Shown here piece after piece: positions 23,142-33,049 of a stretch of DNA of 64,000 nucleotides (position 1 is the stretch's first letter; the number at the start of each line of letters is the position of its first letter). The stretch is from NCBI GenBank assembly GCA_020310875.1, contig CM035433.1, positions 107,003,758 through 107,067,757 on the forward strand. The letters run 5' to 3'. The stretch comes from Ceratopteris richardii (lineage: Eukaryota; Streptophyta; Polypodiopsida; Polypodiales; Pteridaceae). The translations under genes were made by a program, and so were the position numbers. The notes beneath the pieces are model-generated. The model ran no database searches. It was given only the letters and a program-made list of their open reading frames with translations, and was not told the origin of the DNA.

Positions 23142-25271
23142 TGTTGTTGCTGGAATGCAAGAAGACCTAGGACTGAGCTAGTGCTGGAAGTGTTGCCGAA
23201 CTCCCGGCACTAATGCAAGTAACTGTCCAAGAGGGAGAGTAATGGATGCCTTAGATAAAATTTCCCATGCCTGATCTGCTTGAATTGTACTTTTCATCGA
23301 TTCTGAAGATGATGTGCCTATTATTGGGGTAGAATCTTGTTCTTGTGATCCTTCCTTTGGCAGCGGCACTTGTGTCACCGGAATTGGATCTGGGAACACT
23401 GTAGGTTCTTTGGTGGTCCATTGACTAGCTTTGTCATACATTCTCTGTTGTTCATGGATGCCAGGTTCAAACACTTCTGCTGCTGGGTGTAACTGCTTAC
23501 CAGATCTTGTTTGAATCACTGCGGCTTGAGTTTTGACTCGTGAAATATAAACCATATTGGTCATTGGGTTCTGATGCTCTTTCTTCCTCTGATCATATTC
23601 GGCTGCATCTTTACAGAATCTGCGTATGTGGCCTAATTCACCGCAAAAATGACAACGAGGAGGTGGCAAAGAATTACCTTCCTGTGATGTTCCTGTTTGC
23701 CAGCGATTTGTATTGTAATTTGTATTTTGCTGTCCTCGATAATTTTTGTATCCTTGCTGCTGATTATTTCTCATCTGAGGTGGTACATAGTGAGTGGCTG
23801 GCTGCCCTGGTTCTTGTATGATAGCATTTACAGTTGCTGGTCCCTACACTTTGGCATTATATGCACAGTTTTCGGTGGAATGTCCGGTTGTATTGCAGAT
23901 AGCACAATACATCTGATTAAGGGCACATGTGGTACTGGTATGCCCTGGATTCTTGCACTTAGTGCAGTACATTTGTCTAGCCGGATCTTCTGCAACAGTT
24001 TTACCGGCTTTCGACCACTCCAGGTCTTCAGTAAAGCCTCCAACCTTATGCTCGAGCTGCAAAGCCATTGCAATAACCGCATCTAGTGTCATAACTCCCA
24101 CACAATGGATGATCATAATCTATCTGAGCTGCGGAGTCAAACCATTAATAAACCACTGAGTGATGACATCATCCGGTAAATTAGCATGTGCTGGTGGTAG
24201 TTATCTCAAATGAGTTCTAAACAGGGTGGCATATTCCTGCACTGTCTGATTCAGCTTCTGTCTATTGTTCTACAGGTAATCGAAAATTTTGGCACGATTC
24301 TTCTTCAGCCAGAATCTCTGCAAAAACGCATCCCTTATTGCTTCATAGGTGTCGAAATGGTTGATATCATACTCTGTAAGCCACCTGACTGCTTCATTAA
24401 CTAATGTTGACTGGAATACTATGGCCTTGTATGCCGGATCGGGTGGATGATTAAGTACTGCATAACTAATTTCAAAGGTACGCACATGAGCATCATGATC
24501 ATCACCTGGAAATCCACCGAATTTTGTGTAGGTGACTCCTGTTGGAACCGAACGAGATGGAAGTGACTGTTGTTGCTACTGTTGTTGTTGTTGTTGCTGT
24601 TGTTGTTGCCCACTCATGGTGCTAGTGGCGGTAGTGTTACTATTTCCTGAGTTTTGAGGTGGTGTTTCTTGTTCTTCAGAATCTGTATGGTCAGACTGCT
24701 CACCTTCTGGTTCGAAAATAGCACTTAACTTCTTGTGAATTTCTAATTTGAAAAGCCTGCCCTCTTCTGTCGTATCAAACGTAGGCAATCTTACCCCGAA
24801 CAGTGGTGTCCGGAATGAAGATTCACCGGGAAGTATAAGACTGTCACCGGAAAATTGTAAATTTTCTGCAACCGGGACCGAACTACCACCGGAATTAGTG
24901 GAACTTTCCCCAATCGAGGGTATTCTTTCACCTTAAATAACTTCTCTGGATAACACACCTCTATCCGCAAAAAGGTTTGAATCTTGACTAGACGGTGTCG
25001 GATCAACTGCACAATGTATTCCTGTAGACTCCGAAGTTAATGTATCTTCTGTAGACTGTGCCGAAATTACACCAAAATCTACCAGAATTGTAGTATGTTC
25101 TACCGGAATGCTATCGGAATCACTGCTAACGCGCTTCGTTTCTTCGACGACTGGACTTAATCGATCTGTGCTTCTGCATCCTGAGGATGTTCCTAATAAA
25201 TTTGATATCTCCCAAGGCTATCGGTCTCGCCTGTACTTCGGATATGACTCACCGGACCGAGTAATCGGCAT
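23142..25271 (-). pseudogene. Ga gag, with three zinc knuckles and a polyGln tract
   Basis: It starts at ATG 25271 (MPITRSGESYPKYRRD), with a TAG soon after. The order is: an acidic N-terminus; a CAG-repeat Gln tract (about 24575-24612); a retrotransposon gag domain (GVTYTKFGGFPGDD, AVRWLTEYDINHFD); two knuckles back to back (CTKCKNPGHTSTTC and CAICNTTGHSTENC, about 23870-23970); then after a Gln/Asn/Tyr spacer a third (CHFCGELGHIRRFC, about 23615-23660). Multiple stops. Gb gag at 48236 is its intact counterpart. Confidence 0.85.
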
Positions 25272-25440
25272 ATAGCACTTTTGCTACACTTGCGTACTAC
25301 TCTATCTTACTGTCGATTCATAATCTACGGTTACCTTCCCACAACCACTGTGCAAAACTCTGTTGCCACTTTCCGACAATCACTTTGCAACAATTTGTTG
25401 CCACTTTCCCATAGATAATTTGCAATACTCTGGTGCCACT

Positions 25441-25458
25441 TTCCCACAGACGGCGCCA
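25441..25458 (-). promoter_or_regulatory. Primer binding site of Ga
   Basis: On the minus strand TGGCGCCGTCTGTGGGAA follows the 5' LTR end CAACA by one base. The TGGCGCC start is the common non-Met PBS type of Athila/Tat-side elements; I do not assign the tRNA. Confidence 0.8.
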
Positions 25459-25459
25459 G

Positions 25460-26032
25460 TGTTGAACGCGCTTTTGCCATCAGAACGCGTTTAAGCTCTC
25501 CGGGTTCTTGGGAGTGGAAGGGGTCTGAATAATCAGAGGCCCTATACTTGATTTTCCCAAATCAACTCACTCACATGACCTTTCGTTCAAAACAACTCTG
25601 CTAATCCAACTTTCTAAAAGAAAACTCGGGCTCATTCCTTTACGGAATTACTATTCGTATTACAATCAATACATCTTAGTACACAACGCAGGGATAAACA
25701 TTACCGTAACACAGACTTACAGTAAACAACTTACAAATCAGCGATTCAATACTTCACTTAATGTAAACATTACCGTAACCCAATCTTTACCGTATAGGTG
25801 CAGATAATCAAACAAAACAGAAAGACACAATAGTACGTAGAATTCTCAAACACACACTACGAAAACTCCACAGAACGTCTCACCCAGATAGACAGTCTGG
25901 CGACTCTTGTGGTTGTCCCCGAAAGTGTCTTTTCATTGCGTTATAAAAAGTTACAACTCATCGCAACGACCTTTCGGTTCGTGCGGAATATGAAAAGGAA
26001 AAGGTTTACAATTGCCAATCCGGCGGCTTACA
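25460..26032 (-). repeat. 5' LTR of Ga
   Basis: 573 bp. On the minus strand it runs from TGTAAGCCGCCGG to GCGCGTTCAACA. Its partner is 54354-54928 (about 26 differences by hand count), not the nearer same-strand LTR at 8174. The flank ACGC at 26033-26036 is a 4-bp target duplication. Confidence 0.92.
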
Positions 26033-27526
26033 ACGCCCACATAAATCCATGGAAGAAACATAGAAGTATCAGTGGTACAGTACAAGACCTAAAAAGGTTA
26101 GGAGTGTATTGGCAAGGGATGCATAAACATGTTCATTCGCATGTAACAAATTGTCCCACCTGTCAAGAGGAAGAACTAGAGGAAAACTCTATGCTATGCT
26201 ATTCCACAATACCACCTAGATGGAGTTTACCTTTAGTGAACTTTTTAAAGTGGGCAAGCCTAGCAAGAAAACGGGCTTTAGAGGAGCAAAGTAAAGATTA
26301 TACCCTTCTAGGGAGATAATTGTTTAAATGTGGTCGAGACAAACAGCTATGATTATGTGTACATGAAGATGAGTATATCTATGTTTTGGAGATGGCCCAT
26401 ATGGGAGCAACATGAGGTCATTTTTCAGCTGACAAGACCACAAAAATGATTCTTTTTGCCGGATTATGGTGGCCAACTTTGTATTAGGATATGATAACAT
26501 ATGTTCAGAGGTGTGATGTGTGTCAAAGAACAAAGTACCCCATCCGAAGAGATGAAATGCCCCTGCGACCTATGATTAGTGCTAGATTTTTCAGTAAGTG
26601 GGGCATAAATTTTGTTGGACCAATTAGCCCACCTGCTAAAAGTTCTCATGCTACGTAAATAATAGCTGCTACGAACTATTTGACCAAATGGATGGAAGCA
26701 AAGGTCATGAAGAAGAATGATGCAAGAACTACTGCCAAGTTTCTCTTCGAAAATATAGTTACAAGGTCCGGGTTACCCATTGAAATCATGAGTGATCGAG
26801 GCACACACTTCATTAATGAGGCAATAGAAACTTTGATGAATGAATTCCTAGTAATGCATAAGAAATTGGCCCCTTACCACCTGCAAGCCAATGGACAGGC
26901 AGAAAGTTCCAATAAGGTGCTATGTACCATTTTAATTAAGATTGTGAATAATAGACGATCAGATTGGGATAAACATTTACATCATGCCATTTGGGCTTTT
27001 TGAGTTTCTTACAAGAGTGCTATAGGCACAACACCTTTCAATCTAGTGTATGGCTGGAATGCAATCTTACTCTTCGAGTAGCTGAGAAATATGAGTGGAC
27101 TGAACACGAATTGTCCCAACAATTAGATCAAATTAAAAGATTGCATGATACTAGATTACAAGTAGTAGCAGGTATTTATGTAGCCAAGAGACAACCAAAA
27201 GCCTACTATGATGCCCATATTAAAGATAAGGGACTCAAAGAAGGTGATTTAGTCTTGGTATACACTTTGAAGCAACATGTGAAAAAAATGCTAAAGCGAG
27301 GACATGGACCGTTGATAACCAACCGTATTTCTACCGGTGAAGCAGTAAACCTAGCCACCCTACATGGACAAATTCTGCCAAATTATATAAGTGGATGTTG
27401 TGTGAAGAAATATTTAGAACCCTTAACGAACAAGATGATGAATAGACTTCTAAAGGTAAAGAACCGAAGGGAAGAGGATGAGAGAATTAGAGAAGAAGCG
27501 AGACTTGAAGCATTGGAATGCATGTG
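26033..27526 (+). pseudogene. NP integrase with duplicated zinc-finger module
   Basis: The first module's CC pair is in VTNCPTCQEEE (about 26140-26175) with its His half beside the Ga junction. A second linker follows (DYTLLGR...LCVHEDEY), and then a second HHCC with MAHMGAT, GHFSADKTT and QRCDVCQR (about 26395-26535). The catalytic core has D (AATNYLTKW), D (MSDRGTHF) and E (GQAESSNKV). The C-terminal part runs KEGDLVLVYTLKQHV to CVKKYLEPL. In-frame stops near 26410, 26487, 26656 and 27001 make it non-functional. Confidence 0.85.
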
Positions 27527-27639
27527 AAAGTGAAAAGAATGGATGAGAGAAAGAGATGAAAGATATCAACAAGGAGAGGAGCCAATCCCCATAGGAAACT
27601 ATAGGGAAGCAGAAACTACAACTGTGGGATGACAAATCA

Positions 27640-28020
27640 GACAACCCTACCTAAATCTATGAGTAGGAACTAAGGAATACCACTTAGTAGATGCATTGAT
27701 TGACATCGGGGTGGCAGTAAGTTGCATATGCTTTTCATTAGCTAGGAAATTAAATGCATCACTTAACCCAACTAAGGTGTACACGATGGGCATAGGAGGA
27801 AATACCATTGAATGTTAAGGAGAAGTCATCCTATCTTTACACTTGGGTAACAATTCAATGCATCAAAGGATTCTAGTATGCAAAGATGACGATATGTTGG
27901 AGGAACTAGTGTTAGGTCAAGACTGGATATACGAATTTGAGGTAACAATCCATTTAGCCTTAGGCTATATATCTTCCAAGATTGGACACAGAGAAGTCTT
28001 TAGCCTACTAGATGAGAAGC
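27640..28020 (+). pseudogene. Retropepsin-like domain downstream of NP integrase
   Basis: It reads ALIDIGVAVSCICFSLARKL, with D-I-G where D-T/S-G is expected. About 75 codons later comes LVLGQDWIYEF, the hydrophobic-Gly flap-end motif of retropepsins. One internal TAA is near 27818. NP already has a protease in the usual place (57100-57876), so this is a second one in an odd position. Confidence 0.6.
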
Positions 28021-29040
28021 CTCTAAAGACGGTCCACCTGAAGTGTAACAATAGTGAATGTATGGCTGCATGTGAATCGACACCAATGCCAAACCCTAAT
28101 CAACTAGATTTTGTTTCTGACCCAAGTCTGAAAACCCCTGGTCTCCTTACACAAGGTTCTCAACTAAGCCCTTCATCTCAATGTAGCCAATATGAGGGAA
28201 CAAGTGAGGATCTTATTATAGACAAGCGACTAGGAGTCCAACAACCAAATGAGAACTGCCACCAATTCATTCACCAGTGAGAAAAAGGGTGCAACAAATA
28301 TGGAATCGAAGATGGGTCCACACATATGGTGCAAGTGTGAATAATGAAGCAACTAAGGGCAGCTCAAACTTTAAGGAATCAAATATGGATACCCAAGATA
28401 GCAACCAAAATCAGCAAGGACCAGCCACCAAATTTATTTAGAGATCGAAGGCAATCTAGAAAACTTTCTAGAAGACAAAGAACTCCCATGAAGCAGATGC
28501 TACCAATGGATCAAACAGGAGTTCCTAACAAGCGGCAATACGAGTGGAGAGTGAAAGTATAGCAAAACCAACTACCTCCAGAAAACATAAGGAGATTTTG
28601 GAAGGACATTCAAAGCACCAAAGCTAGGAAAATGTGGATTTCGAAGTGAAGAATAGCATCTCCATGGATCAGAGCTAAAAATTCTTCTTGCCCTCATGTT
28701 GAGTCCAATGCACCTCGAGTAAGCATAATAGGGCCACATTATGAGGCCATGCATTTGACACAGTAGCGTCCCTATACTATTAAGTGAGCACATCTCCCTT
28801 AGTGGGAATAGGAAACACCTTGTACAATAAAATAATAATAACAAAATTAAAATTGCCTCAGCTATGTCACTAATGTTTTCTGTTTCCATTGCAGCTTAAG
28901 AAAAAAATTTAGGTTTATAAAAAGACAAGGTACTATGTTCCTTATACACTCTATGAGTGGGGACACAACACACGGAGTGAACGATCGCAACACCAAGACC
29001 AATTATTCCAAGTTTGAAACTAACAATTTGAATCATTCAA
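28021..29040 (+). other. Tail and spacer between the protease-like domain and the next NP ORF
   Basis: The frame continues from the protease-like domain to a stop at 28280 with no recognised motif. A short Arg/Lys-rich frame (28344-28562) follows. From about 28563 to 29040 the DNA is non-coding and may be a leader for the ORF starting at 29041. Confidence 0.4.
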
Positions 29041-29630
29041 ATGCATATGGCTTCCTCTAACTCCCAGGCTACGCAGGAGGAATCCTTTGATTCCAAAGCC
29101 ACTCACGAGGCTAAAATATTAGAGTTTCCTTTGTTGAATCAGCTATTAAGGCTTGAGGACACTGGTTCAGAGATGACAATCCCACCAGCGAGCATTTGTT
29201 CCTCATCACAATTAAGATCATGGATAGAGAGCATCAATTCCCTCTGATGACTCAAGACTTTTAAATCTTGCATGAAATGCCAAGGATAATGGACGTGTGG
29301 ATACAAGCTAGAATTGAGGCCTGTTTGAAGCTTCCTATCTACAAACTTGACTTTCAAAGGTGTACATAAGTCATGAATACCCTACATCCAACACTCGATA
29401 AGCCATCCATCTCTAAAGCTATGGTATTAGATCGCAATGGAGAGTCCCAGACTGTTCGAATCACACATGAGTTGATCAAGATAGCATTTGGCTGGACCAA
29501 GGATGGTCTCACTAATTTGAAGGGTGAATGTCATGAGGCTAAGAAAAGGACCTTCTTGGACATTAATAGAATTGATATTGAAGAAGAAGTAAGACTTGTG
29601 CATCAACACTTCTGTTTTCTCAATATGCAT

Positions 29631-30126
29631 GTTGTATATTATTGAATAATGTATTGTTAAAGTGTTATATTATTAATGTATTAATATGTTTTTGATGTTT
29701 CTGTTATAGCAGCTAAAGGTTCGTGAGGAGCGTGCAAGGTGTGAAAGGGCGGACATCAATAATCTGAATAATTATTATTTAGCTTGTAAATAAACCTGCG
29801 TAGAAGGTTCTATTGTTAAAAAAGTAATGATTAGCATAAGGATCATTGTAGACCGTAGTTTCTGTTATTGAAAGCAATGGCTTTCTGTAAAACTTATCAA
29901 CTTTTAGTTTCACGCCTACTTTTCAAAGCCGCCCTCTTGTAACCACTATTTTCGACGTAATCGAAATTCCTATAAATACGTGCACTCTGTGGACTGTCGA
30001 AACAGAGTGCATGGGGGGAGATTGCACCCAATCTTGCGTTCGGTCTCGTCTCTTGTTGCCTCTATTTTCTGTGTGTTTTTCTGCGTTCGTAATCTTTGTA
30101 TGCGCGTGAGCAAGATCCTGACAACA
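29631..30126 (+). repeat. 5' LTR of K
   Basis: 496 bp from TGTTGTATATT to CCTGACAACA, with a TATA-type TATAAATACG near 29971-29980. Confidence 0.93.
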
Positions 30127-30127
30127 G

Positions 30128-30139
30128 TGGTATCAGAGC
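30128..30139 (+). promoter_or_regulatory. Primer binding site of K, initiator Met-tRNA
   Basis: TGGTATCAGAGC one base after the LTR, identical to that of H. Confidence 0.95.
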
Positions 30140-30450
30140 TCTGCACGCGTCAATACAGAGGGTTCTGTTCTTTGTTCGTGATTCTGAATTCCGATTCCAT
30201 CTCCATCTCCGTCTTCGGTTTCGGTTTCGGTTTCTGTTTCTGTTTCTGTTTCGTCTTCGGTTTCGGTTTCGGTTTCTGTTCCAGAACCATCACCTACGTT
30301 TACTCTAAGGCGTCGATTAAGGCAAAGAACTTAGGCAATAACTTAGGCAATACATTGGCAACATTGGCACCCAAGGCTCCGTTGGAGGCCGTTGGCTACA
30401 CGCGAGGCAATTTTAATTTTTGAGTGGTAATAGAGAGGTTTAGAGTCCCT

Positions 30451-30520
30451 AAGGTAGGAGGATTTGAACCCACAACCTCCTACTTTCAAGGGAAGTACTT
30501 TGACCACTCCACCATCTCTT
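30451..30520 (-). other. tRNA(Ser)-like unit, antisense in the K leader
   Basis: The counterpart of 21411-21480: on the minus strand it has the same box A and a box B GGGTTCAAATCC, with essentially one substitution across the unit. It is again antisense to gag. Confidence 0.65.
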
Positions 30521-30838
30521 GGAGTTGTACTCAAGTTCTCTCTCTTTATTACTTGTGGAAGGCACGCGCGTCGATTTCAAGATTGGACCCAAGAAAGAAT
30601 TAAGTGTATCTCTCAATCCGTAGGTCAGATTGAGGCGTGTAATATACCGTTGGAAAGCTCTCGGAACGAACTTTCCAATGAGCTAGCTTGCAAGTGTGAA
30701 TTCCTTCAAAATCTTTGGGTGGCACTTGATTGAGTGTTCAAGATACCAAGCAAGGTTGAGAACACGGGATCGAGACACCGAGGTTGCAAACAAGAAGGTT
30801 CAATACACCAAGGTTGAGAGCAAGGGTCCAAGAGCACC

Positions 30839-31201
30839 ATGGAAGATTTCTGTAATTCACCTTTACCTGGAGTTACATTCGAGCAAGAGTTAGAGATTAT
30901 GAACCAAGAACTTCAAGCACTTCAACAAGCCATACAAGGACGTTATGCTATGCTTCAATTCGACGGACGAAAAGATGGCCGCTTTATCTTATCATGGCTA
31001 TCCCTATTCAACGATTTCTTTTCCGATGAGTTATATTCAGAAAATAAGAAAATCGAGTTTTCCACTAATTATTTGGTAGGAAGAGCGCAGCAATGGTGGA
31101 ATGATCTTTGTCATAGTGCAGATTGTCCACGCACCTGGAAGGCTTTTCAAGAAGAGTTTAAGGATTCATTTCTACCTTTAAAGTTTATCCTACATGTTTG
31201 A
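30839..31201 (+). CDS. Truncated gag of K
   Basis: 120 codons starting MEDFCNSPLPGVTF. It contains the gag-domain start MLQFDGRKDGRFILSW and YLVGRAQQWWNDL, and stops after LKFILHV. It matches the H gag N-terminus but lacks the rest of gag, the zinc knuckle and all of pol. The deletion joins it directly to 3' UTR sequence. Confidence 0.88.
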   Translation: MEDFCNSPLPGVTFEQELEIMNQELQALQQAIQGRYAMLQFDGRKDGRFILSWLSLFNDFFSDELYSENKKIEFSTNYLVGRAQQWWNDLCHSADCPRTWKAFQEEFKDSFLPLKFILHV

Positions 31202-31451
31202 TAATTGTGACGCATTTACATATTGAATTTAGTCCATAGGAGCATATTCAAGTTTTGCTTGCCCAAATTCATTAGAAAGACTATGTCCGCATCTCACAGA
31301 TACTTTTAATAACTTAACACCTCCATGAACATTTCCATGCATGTGTTTTTACATGGAACATGCCTATGTTTTTTTTTTTTTCGTTCAGTGATGAAACATG
31401 TGACTGGCTATCCATGTTTATTATTTTATCAACTGAGGTCAGTTGTCTCTT

Positions 31452-31992
31452 CAACTGAGGGGCATGTTATGAATTATGGAATATGTTGAACAAGTAATTG
31501 TTGGAGTGTTAAATTATTAATGTATTATGGAAGATGTTGGCCAATGCATTGTTGGATTGAAATATAAAATAGCCAATGCATTGTTGGATTGAAATATAAA
31601 ATAGCCAATGCATTGTTGGATTGTCACATGGAATATGTTGAACACTGCATTATAATTGTTAGAGTGTTGAATTATTTTATCAACTGAGGTCAGTTGCTTG
31701 TCAAATGAGAGGCATGCAACTGAGAGACATGCCTCTCAGTTGACAAGCAACTGACCTCAGTTGATAAAATAATTCAACACTCTAACAATTATAATGCAGT
31801 GTTCAACATATTCCATGTGACAATCCAACAATGCATTGGCTATTTTATATTTCAATCCAACAATGCATTGGCTATTTTATATTTCAATCCAACAATGCAT
31901 TGGCCAACATCTTCCATAATACATTAATAATTTAACACTCCAACAATTACTTGTTCAACATATTCCATAATTCATAACATGCCTCTCAGTTG
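31452..31992. repeat. 265-bp inverted repeat with 11-nt loop inside K
   Basis: Left arm 31452-31716, loop 31717-31727, right arm 31728-31992. The arms are equal in length and differ at only about two positions by eye. Each holds copies of the 32-bp unit of the H 3' UTR and a PPT-like GAGAGGCATG. A transcript would fold into one long hairpin. Confidence 0.93.
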
Positions 31993-32010
31993 CTTGTCAA
32001 CTGAGAGGCA

Positions 32011-32507
32011 TGTTGTATATTATTGAACAATATATTGTTAAAGTGTTATATTATTAATGTATTAATAAGTTTTTGATGTTTCTGTTATAGCAGCTAAAGG
32101 TTCGTGAGGAGCGTGCAAGGCGTGAAAGGGCGAACATCAATAATCCGAATAATTATTATTTAGCTTGTAAATAAACCTGCGTAGAAGGTTCTATTGTTAA
32201 AAAAGTAATGATTAGCATAAGGATCATTGTAGACCGTAGTTTCTGTTATTGAAAGCAATGGCTTTCTGTAAAAGTTATCAACTTTTACTTTCACGCTTGC
32301 TTTTCAAAGCCGCCCTCTTGTAACCACTCTTTTCGACGTAATCAAAATTCCTATAAATACATGCACTCTGTGGACTGTCGAAACAAAGTGCATGGGGGGA
32401 GATTGCACCCAATCTTGCGTTCGGTCTCATCTCTTGTTGCCTCTATTTTCTGTGTGTTTTTCTGCGTCCGTAATCTCTGTATGCGTGTGAGCAAGATCCT
32501 GACAACA
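32011..32507 (+). repeat. 3' LTR of K
   Basis: 497 bp, preceded by the PPT-like ACTGAGAGGCA at 32000-32010. Confidence 0.93.
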
Positions 32508-33049
32508 ATGCATCGATACACAGCTCCACATAAAGTGGTAGTACAACTATTATCCCATGAAGTAAAGCAAATTGGGAACCAAATCAATCTGACCCCATAT
32601 GCTCAAGCTAAAAAGCAATGGGGACACAAGTTCTTAAATGGCAGCTCTGTGTTGACATTACTTATCTATCAAACATTAGACATGAAAGAATGTTTACGAT
32701 CTATGATACAACGATTGAAATGTCAAAATATGTGAAGGCCGCCACTGAATCGAAGAAGAGGAAAGGGGTTGCAATTGTGGAGGAAGTTGGCACTAGCTCA
32801 AGAACCACCATGGGAGGTGCAAAACAAGCTAGAGTGGTAGAAGCATCCGAAACCCCACAGTCCAAGAGAACGCATGAACTTCTGAAGGTACCATTAATAG
32901 CAACACCATCCATTACAAGAGGGGATCTCTCCACTGCATTAGAGGCCACATATGTTCATATGAGAGGTCAAGTCAACCTTACAGTACAAGGCCACAAGTC
33001 AAGTAAGGAAAGAACATCACAACAAGCCAAGAATGTATCACAACAATAA

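Larger units (their letters stand above)
15448..26032 (-). mobile_element. Ty3-type LTR retrotransposon Ga, 5' part (with H nested inside)
   Basis: On the minus strand: 5' LTR, PBS, gag, PR and the N-terminal RT. The element is interrupted by H at 15768-22240, and RT resumes at 15767 and ends at the breakpoint. The remaining RT, RNase H, IN, extra ORF and 3' LTR are at 49548-54928 on the plus strand. The 5' LTR flank ACGC (26033-26036) matches the 3' LTR flank at 54929-54932 when re-oriented. Confidence 0.85.
29631..32507 (+). mobile_element. Internally deleted chromovirus-type element K
   Basis: 2877 bp with LTRs 29631-30126 and 32011-32507, flanked by ATGCA (29626-29630 and 32508-32512). 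It has an H-type leader and PBS and only the first ~120 codons of gag, then 3' UTR sequence and a giant inverted repeat. No PR, RT or IN. LTRs differ at about 18 positions by hand count (~3.6%). It is a non-autonomous relative of H. Confidence 0.93.
29041..33049 (+). pseudogene. NP accessory ORF, helical part, split by K
   Basis: It begins MHMASSNSQATQEESF and runs with frameshifts to LNMH at 29630. After removing K and one ATGCA it resumes in the same frame at 32513 (RYTAPHKVVVQLL) and carries on to KWQLCVDITYLSNIRHERMF and a Lys/Ser/Thr-rich linker. The position after integrase and before a coiled coil parallels the extra ORF of Ga/Gb. It recalls plant transposon-protein domains, but I cannot name the family. 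Confidence 0.6.

Noticed and set aside
8174..26032. One very long minus-strand Ty3 element bounded by LTRs at 8174 and 25460
   Set aside because: The two LTRs are different subfamily versions and do not pair; each pairs better with a plus-strand LTR, and the internal order RT then gag at 15447 is impossible for one element.
25909..26319. A continuous gene starting in the LTR and running into NP integrase
   Set aside because: The frame crosses the Ga LTR-NP junction at 26032; only the part after 26033 is integrase.
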